A DNA stretch of 64,000 nt. Source: Croceimicrobium sp965228705. GTDB lineage: Bacteria; Bacteroidota; Bacteroidia; Flavobacteriales; Schleiferiaceae. The position numbers were made by a program, and so were the translations under genes. The stretch lies in the NCBI RefSeq assembly GCF_965228705.1, contig NZ_OZ245832.1, forward strand, positions 2,542,001 to 2,606,000. The letters are read 5' to 3'. The notes under the pieces are model-generated. The model did not search any database. It was not told the origin of the DNA and was given only the letters and a program-made list of their open reading frames with translations. This document shows positions 59,280 through 64,000 of the stretch, in pieces (positions within the stretch are counted from its first letter, which is position 1; each line of letters starts with the position of its first letter).

Positions 59280-60944
59280 TCAAGAGCTTTTAATAAGGAC
59301 TTTAGCTCTCGCAAGGGAGGCTTCGATATGATCAATAATATTCTCATTTTCTAGAAGAGAATGAATATCCGCTTTTTCTAGCTCTAATACTATCTCCCGA
59401 CTTACTCCTGATAGAATAACCTGGACTTCTTGGCTACGAAATTCTCGGATCACCTCCTTTAATCTATGAATACCAGTAGCATCAATAAATGGCACATGCC
59501 TCATCCTCAAGATTAATACTTCCGGACGTTGTTGCATTCTATTTAATGCATCCTGAAAAGTTTGTGCTGCACCAAAAAACAAGGCTCCATTAACTTCGTA
59601 GAGTACTACCCCTGAAGGAAGTTCCGGTATTTCTTCTTCAAATAGCAATTCATCATCTGTTTCAGCTTGCTTTGAAAAGACTTTAATGCTTACAGACTCA
59701 CTCAATCGCTTCATCACAGTAAAACTTGAAAGAACAACTCCTACTTCAATTGCGATCACCAAATCAAAAATTACGGTAAGAAAGAACGTAACAAGTAAAA
59801 TCAAAATATCCAATCGGTTTCCCTTTAATAGAAACACAAAATGGCGCCATTCACTCATATGATAGGAAACTACAATAAGAATACCTGCAAGACAAGCCAT
59901 TGGAATCAATTTGGCAAAAGGAGCAAGTAGCATCATAATCAATAGCAGAACAATGGCATGGGTAATTCCTGCAATAGGTGTCCTTCCTCCATTCTTCACA
60001 TTTGTAGCAGTGCGGGCAATAGCACCTGTAGCTGGAATCCCCCCAAACATGGCTGAAAAACAATTGGCCACTCCTTGGGCTATAAGCTCCATATTTGACC
60101 GGTGTCGTCCTCCAATCATACCGTCGGCCACCACTGCTGATAATAAGGACTCGATCCCTCCAAGTAAGGCAATGGCCAAGGCTGGCTGAATTAAGGCCTT
60201 AACTGTACTAAAATTCACATCGGGAACCATCGGAACCGGTATACGACTAGGGATATCACCAAAAGATGACTCAATAGTTGTTACCGGGACATTGAACAAA
60301 TGCACCACCACAGTACCGGCAATGATAGCCACCAAGGAGCCAGGTACTTTTGTGGATATACGATGAAAGTTTAAACTCAATAAAATGGTAGCAATAGCAA
60401 TGATAACGGCATACCAGTTAATTTGGCTAAGATGCTGACCATAGGCCAGCCATTTCCCCAGGAAATCTGCGGGTAAATTCTGAATAGACAAACCAAAGAA
60501 ATCATTAATCTGCGAAGAAAAAATAATAACCGCAATACCACTTGTAAAGCCAACAATGAGTGGGTAAGGAATATATTTCAGCAGACTCCCTAAACGCGCT
60601 AGCCCCATTAGTACTAAAATGAGGCCAGCCATAAATGTTGCGATAGTTAAGCCACCTATACCGTGCTCTTGAACTATAGCATATACAATTACTATAAAAG
60701 CCCCAGTAGGGCCTCCAATTTGAACCCTACTACCCCCAAGAGCTGAAATTATAATTCCAGCTATGATTGCGGTCACAAGACCTTTGTCGGGAGACACGCC
60801 AGATGCAATAGCAAATGCAATTGCAAGAGGAAGGGCAACAATCCCAACTATTAGTCCCGCAGAGAGATCTTTAAGAAGTTGTTCTCTTTTAAGCCCACCC
60901 TTGAGTATTGAGATCAATTTTGGAGTAAAGTCAGATTGCTTCAT
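59280..60944 (-). CDS. SulP-family anion transporter with STAS domain
   Basis: A 554-residue membrane transporter for sulfate, bicarbonate or other anions. About 10-12 membrane segments occupy residues 25-400 (LSAGLIVGIVALPLAIAFAIA, LGGSRVQIGGPTGAFIVIVY, LIVGFTSGIAVIIFSSQIN). The cytoplasmic STAS domain (about 440-554) has SGVVLYEVNGALFFGAAQTF and LRMRHVPFIDATGIHRL; the usual Ser near DxSG is replaced by Thr. It stands alone, with no carbonic anhydrase gene next to it in the window. A housekeeping gene rather than element cargo. Confidence 0.95.
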   Translation of the reverse strand: MKQSDFTPKLISILKGGLKREQLLKDLSAGLIVGIVALPLAIAFAIASGVSPDKGLVTAIIAGIIISALGGSRVQIGGPTGAFIVIVYAIVQEHGIGGLTIATFMAGLILVLMGLARLGSLLKYIPYPLIVGFTSGIAVIIFSSQINDFFGLSIQNLPADFLGKWLAYGQHLSQINWYAVIIAIATILLSLNFHRISTKVPGSLVAIIAGTVVVHLFNVPVTTIESSFGDIPSRIPVPMVPDVNFSTVKALIQPALAIALLGGIESLLSAVVADGMIGGRHRSNMELIAQGVANCFSAMFGGIPATGAIARTATNVKNGGRTPIAGITHAIVLLLIMMLLAPFAKLIPMACLAGILIVVSYHMSEWRHFVFLLKGNRLDILILLVTFFLTVIFDLVIAIEVGVVLSSFTVMKRLSESVSIKVFSKQAETDDELLFEEEIPELPSGVVLYEVNGALFFGAAQTFQDALNRMQQRPEVLILRMRHVPFIDATGIHRLKEVIREFRSQEVQVILSGVSREIVLELEKADIHSLLENENIIDHIEASLARAKVLIKSS

Positions 60945-61198
60945 ACAGTATTTACACCAAAAAGCATTTACTTAATTCTGCTCAGCAAAAGCTTGGCCGG
61001 CAAAGTTAATCAATCCACTAACCCTGCTAGATCACGCCTCCATATTGCTTGCATTATTTTTAACCAAGCACCATAGAATGACTATATATTAAATGAACAA
61101 TGCTGATAGAATGCAAAAAAGTCCTATAATAGATTGGCTTGAAGGAGATTTTAAAATAGCTCCACAGCAAGCCCAACCAACAATAAACCTCATTGCAA

Positions 61199-61468
61199 AT
61201 GGACATTATTCAAGGACGGGTATTTCGCGTAATCGACGGAGACACCTTTGACATTGACGTCACCAATATTGGAAAGAAAAATAAATTCAACTACCACGCT
61301 GAAGAGCGTATACGATTCAGTAGTATTAATGCCCCAGAAATAGACACCGGGCAAGGTCAACTTGATAAGATATTGCTGGAAGAGATTTTACTAGACAAAA
61401 TGGTGGAAATTTCAATACAAGCAAGAGACACTTATAACCGAATCGTAGGCGAAGTCAAATTAATCTAA
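61199..61468 (+). CDS. small SNase-fold (thermonuclease-like) protein
   Basis: About 89 residues from the ATG at 61199. It matches the N-terminal part of staphylococcal-nuclease homologs: GRVFRVIDGDTFDIDV, ERIRFSSINAPEID, then TYNRIVGEVKL. The family usually has about 120-160 residues and a catalytic Arg-Glu-Arg set. R in RIRFSSINAPE and R in DTYNRIVG are present, but the C-terminal helix is missing. It could be a short form or a truncated gene. An upstream, overlapping 52-codon ORF is not accepted. Confidence 0.68.
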   Translation: MDIIQGRVFRVIDGDTFDIDVTNIGKKNKFNYHAEERIRFSSINAPEIDTGQGQLDKILLEEILLDKMVEISIQARDTYNRIVGEVKLI

Positions 61469-61473
61469 TAGAT

Positions 61474-61502
61474 AACCCCAGATCATCACGATCTTGGGGT
61501 TT
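61474..61502 (+). terminator. terminator after the SNase-like gene
   Basis: AACCCCAGATC pairs with GATCTTGGGGTT (one-base bulge) and a T-rich tract follows. It lies only a few bases after the stop at 61468, close to the convergent XRE gene. Confidence 0.75.
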
Positions 61503-61513
61503 TCTATTTGTTG

Positions 61514-61762
61514 TTACAAAAATTCATCAAAAAACTCCGAAAGGCTCATTCCATGAGCATCCAAAATCTTGAGAAAGCTGGCAAAGGTGAAATTCGTGCC
61601 TTTCTCCATTCGCCAGTATTGCATTCTTGATATGCCATGTTCTATAGCAAAATTCTCATAGGAGGTATACCCCTTCTCTACCCTTATTTTCTCCAGCTTT
61701 TTGGCAATTGCCAATATTCGCGGATCTAGCTTCTTAGACTGCCTGTCTTCACCTGTACTCAC
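61514..61762 (-). CDS. XRE-family HTH regulator
   Basis: An 82-residue protein. The HTH_3 domain covers residues 18-75 (IAKKLEKIRVEKGYTSYENFA, IEHGISRMQYWRMEKGTNFT, FLKILDAHGMSLSEFF). It is divergent from the membrane protein at 61886, with a direct repeat in the intergenic region, so it may regulate itself and that gene. Confidence 0.8.
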   Translation of the reverse strand: MSTGEDRQSKKLDPRILAIAKKLEKIRVEKGYTSYENFAIEHGISRMQYWRMEKGTNFTFASFLKILDAHGMSLSEFFDEFL

Positions 61763-61808
61763 CTTCTTTCAATTGTTTCAAGGCAAAGATGCAGGTGGTG
61801 TTTTCTTC

Positions 61809-61829
61809 GTGTTACCTCTTTTGTGTTAC
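61809..61829. promoter_or_regulatory. GTGTTAC direct repeat, operator candidate
   Basis: GTGTTAC at 61809-61815 and 61823-61829, a 14-bp period, between the divergent XRE gene (61762) and the membrane-protein gene (61886). Spacing near one and a third helical turns is plausible for a dimeric HTH. Inferred only. Confidence 0.4.
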
Positions 61830-61885
61830 ACCATATATAAACATTATTTCCTTATGTTTGCCCCATAACTAATAACCTATTTGCA

Positions 61886-62320
61886 ATGAGACTATTACTA
61901 TTGTTAAGCTGTGTGCTCTTTTCCAGCCTTAGCCTTAAAGGGCAAAGCCAGCCTAATGACTCTATCCTCCCCGTTAGCCTTCGGCAACTTACCCTCGATG
62001 ATAAGTCTTGGATCACATCCAATGGATTTCCGCTCACTGAGTATGACTACTCCAATGATAACATCAACATGGAGCTTTCATTTGCTCTTAAAGAAAGGAA
62101 TCAGGGTGAGGTAATGTCAACTATCAGTTACATAGCCATTGGGGCCGGTGGAGCCCTCTTATTGGCTCCATTGGTTATAGAGAGTTTAAGTGGCACCCGT
62201 ACCATTTCGACAATATTCATGTTAGGTGGAATAACCCTAAACCTAGCTGGTATGTATAACCGGCTAGGAGCTAAAAAACGCGTTGAGAATGCGAGTTACC
62301 TCTTCCAAGAAAGCAGGTGA
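61886..62320 (+). CDS. secreted/membrane protein of unknown family
   Basis: A 144-residue protein with signal peptide (RLLLLLSCVLFSSLSLKGQ) and two membrane segments later (TISYIAIGAGGALLLAPLVI, TISTIFMLGGITLNLAGMY). A short polar loop (PNDSILPVSLRQLTLDDK) separates the signal from them. No motif recognised. It is convergent with 62371-62895 across a shared terminator. Confidence 0.72.
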   Translation: MRLLLLLSCVLFSSLSLKGQSQPNDSILPVSLRQLTLDDKSWITSNGFPLTEYDYSNDNINMELSFALKERNQGEVMSTISYIAIGAGGALLLAPLVIESLSGTRTISTIFMLGGITLNLAGMYNRLGAKKRVENASYLFQESR

Positions 62321-62323
62321 TAA

Positions 62324-62356
62324 AAAGGCTCCTCAGAATAAACCTGAGGAGCCTTT
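62324..62356. terminator. bidirectional terminator between convergent genes
   Basis: AAAGGCTCCTCAG pairs with CTGAGGAGCCTTT around seven bases. It lies between the stops at 62320 (plus) and 62371 (minus). Confidence 0.88.
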
Positions 62357-62370
62357 CCTATAATGGGTGG

Positions 62371-62895
62371 TTAACAAGTATGACCATTAGCCGGGTCATA
62401 CACTCCACATCGCTCTAATTCTCCGTAGCCATTTGCACAGAGGCAATACACTCCAGCTTGAGTTGAGCTTTGAAGGTCAAGCACTCGAATGTCTCCATTC
62501 ACCTGGAATTGAGCGAGGTCAGGAGGGCCATCTGGACCGGTAAAGGCAGTGTAGCCAACATTGAAAATGCCATTTGGGGTTTCAACTAAATCATCATCCT
62601 GTTCTGCATTTCCTCTAAAACTAGCGTCCTCATTAATAACGGCATCGGCGAAAATGGAATCTCCATATACTCGGAAGTACGTGGAACTATCAAGGCTAGA
62701 CTTATATCCAGGATTTGAGGGTGTAGGCGATAATTGAAACTTGTTCACATCAACATCTCTACCCTTCACCAAACCTCCTGGCACTGGGCCACTGGCAATG
62801 GCTACTGATTGTACCGCGATGAAGAGCACCGTAAGGAGTATGATTGAAACGACACTCACTTTGATATTCTGAAATCCTTCTTTGTTCATGAACAC
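62371..62895 (-). CDS. secreted protein of unknown family
   Basis: A 174-residue protein; start at 62895, or at the second Met two codons later. It has a long N-terminal hydrophobic segment (VVSIILLTVLFIAVQSVAIAS). The mature part is beta-rich and polar (NEDASFRGNAEQDDDLVETP) with Cys near the end (YCLCANGYGELERCGVY, NGHTC). Probably periplasmic or surface-exposed. No homolog recognised. Confidence 0.68.
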   Translation of the reverse strand: MFMNKEGFQNIKVSVVSIILLTVLFIAVQSVAIASGPVPGGLVKGRDVDVNKFQLSPTPSNPGYKSSLDSSTYFRVYGDSIFADAVINEDASFRGNAEQDDDLVETPNGIFNVGYTAFTGPDGPPDLAQFQVNGDIRVLDLQSSTQAGVYCLCANGYGELERCGVYDPANGHTC

Positions 62896-63064
62896 CAGTA
62901 TATCAAAGTCTTAGAATCAAGGAAATCTGGTATGTGGATAAGAAGCTTTGACCTAGTCTAGTGCGGGGATAACTAATTGCCAATTAGTGTTTTACGGGTT
63001 ATAATGTTGGCAAACAGAACGACTGTTTGTGAAAAAAACTCTTTTAAAAATTAATACCTATCTC

Positions 63065-64000
63065 ATGAAAAATCTAGTATTTGGTTGGGTGTTAGTTCTT
63101 CTAACATTCAGCGTTCAAGCTCAATGGCCCGTCCATGCTGATTCATTAAAATCAATGGTCTTTGTTGACCCAGAAGAATTTCCTGATGCCCTTATTTCTC
63201 CAACTGCGGAGGCCTTTGTGGTTCGTGAAGACAATGCGACCCATTCTGACCTCTATCTAAATGGAGTTCGACATGATGCACTAATTCTCAACAGTGACCC
63301 TTCAACATTATGGTCAAGATGTATGGGAATCGGGAAAGCTGAAAATGAAGACAGCACTTTCTTCACTTACGGCTTTTATATCAACTCTCCATTGGACACA
63401 TTGGTAGGAATGCGCTTAAGGGTCTTTCATTTAAGTGATCCCGATTCAACCATTCTAGCCATCAATTTCCTCGGAGTAATACCTTATCTAACGATTAAAA
63501 AGGCCTTTGTTTCTGATAGTAGTGTTTACATCCTAACCGATGCCATTATGCAGAATACCTCAGTTTCCATTGTCCAGAATAATGGACCCGCTCAAAGCGG
63601 AGGAACCCTTACTGGAGTTGGTGCAGGATTTTTAAAGTTTGATCGCTTTACCGGTTCCTTACTCAAGCAGGTTTACTTTCATCATAATGACAATGATGGA
63701 GGCTTAAACCTGACCTTTTGGAACACTTCTATGATTGCCGTGAATGATGATTTTTACTTTTCAAGTGTCAGTAGCCTGGGAGAAAACTTTACCCTGCATG
63801 GCTACAATCGTAACTTGGATTCAGTGTCTACCTATGCTATTGCAACGGATACCAGTCAATCAAAGCCTAACCCTTATTTTGGTAAACGAGAAATGGCTTA
63901 TGGAAGCTACAAAGGAGAAGACTACTTAGGGGTAATTGCGGAAACCGTTCCGGTGATTATTAATCTAAGCACTGGAGTAGTGAATTACATTGAGGACATT
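63065..64000 (+). CDS. large secreted protein (partial, runs off window)
   Basis: ATG at 63065 starts a signal peptide (KNLVFGWVLVLLTFSVQAQ) and a beta-rich mature region whose frame stays open to the window end at 64000 (312 codons seen). Sequences such as LKFDRFTGSLLKQVYFHHND, FSSVSSLGENFTLHGYNRN and LGVIAETVPVIINLSTG suggest a beta-propeller-like repeat (short strands with G-T-x-x-G turns). A T9SS sorting domain would be expected at the unseen C-terminus; that is a prediction. Confidence 0.75.
   Translation, partial: MKNLVFGWVLVLLTFSVQAQWPVHADSLKSMVFVDPEEFPDALISPTAEAFVVREDNATHSDLYLNGVRHDALILNSDPSTLWSRCMGIGKAENEDSTFFTYGFYINSPLDTLVGMRLRVFHLSDPDSTILAINFLGVIPYLTIKKAFVSDSSVYILTDAIMQNTSVSIVQNNGPAQSGGTLTGVGAGFLKFDRFTGSLLKQVYFHHNDNDGGLNLTFWNTSMIAVNDDFYFSSVSSLGENFTLHGYNRNLDSVSTYAIATDTSQSKPNPYFGKREMAYGSYKGEDYLGVIAETVPVIINLSTGVVNYIEDI

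Noticed and set aside
61093..61248. Fifty-two-codon ORF starting MNNADRMQKS
   Set aside because: It overlaps the SNase-like gene in another frame, ends inside its conserved motif, and has no clear ribosome binding site.
1..64000. tRNA or rRNA genes and a phage structural module
   Set aside because: No cloverleaf-like or rRNA sequence was recognised by eye, and no capsid, portal or tail gene is present.

Overview
The window looks like a marine Bacteroidota (Flavobacteriia-type) chromosome carrying a large accessory region. The taxonomic signs are two proteins with type IX secretion (T9SS) C-terminal sorting domains, a 'grasp-with-spasm' RiPP locus with Gly-Gly leader peptides, Rhs-type tails written in the Bacteroidota style, and Bacteroidota-like mobilization proteins. 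No tRNA, rRNA or CRISPR array was seen.

Region 1 (1-5.6 kb, minus strand) is a RiPP locus. It holds two precursor peptides, a hairpin terminator, a carboxypeptidase-regulatory-like secreted protein, an ATP-grasp maturase (GwsG), a 53-residue ORF that overlaps both neighbours, a SPASM maturase (GwsS) and a C39-peptidase ABC exporter cut by the window edge. A small HTH protein lies upstream.

Region 2 (6.3-26.9 kb, almost all minus strand) is an accessory 'junkyard'. It has two paralogous large T9SS proteins, many small lipoproteins and secreted or membrane proteins, and at least four Rhs core or tail pieces: one intact tail with an HExxH motif, one frameshifted, and two reduced to about 50-60 bp with in-frame stops. 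Two IS3-family elements are present. One sits inside a lipoprotein signal-peptide coding sequence, and removing it together with one 4-bp target duplicate restores the frame. A 78-bp hairpin repeat occurs twice, and a 48-bp palindromic insert sits in frame in one Rhs core.

Region 3 (27-38.7 kb, minus strand) has a DnaQ-like exonuclease fused to BRCT, a ParE/antitoxin pair, two tandem tyrosine recombinases, a primase/helicase-like protein with no recognisable Walker A lysine, and a mobilization block: HUH relaxase, accessory protein, VirD4-like coupling protein, a small membrane protein, a lipoprotein and a coiled-coil membrane protein. This looks like a mobilizable or integrative element.

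Region 4 (38.9-53 kb) is cargo. The most unusual part is a tightly overlapping six-gene operon (38929-44924): ABC importer ATPase, permease and NMT1/THI5-like binding protein, then a SAM methyltransferase, then one protein joining an N-terminal LOG (SLOG-like) domain to a degenerate histidine-kinase ATPase, then a response regulator. I know of no described system with this composition. A second copy of the IS3 element follows, then a NYN-LOTUS protein with a small P-loop NTPase, then a restriction-modification system with an HNH nuclease, two adenine methyltransferases and an XRE regulator.

Region 5 (53-58.3 kb) holds a replication-protein-like winged-helix gene, a third tyrosine recombinase with inverted repeats around it, a second VirD4/HerA-like ATPase, a Dam-like methylase and two element-specific genes. 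A decayed paralog of the last gene lies at 58981-59244. Region 6 (59.2-64 kb) looks like ordinary chromosome: a SulP transporter, a small nuclease-fold protein, an XRE regulator and secreted or membrane proteins.
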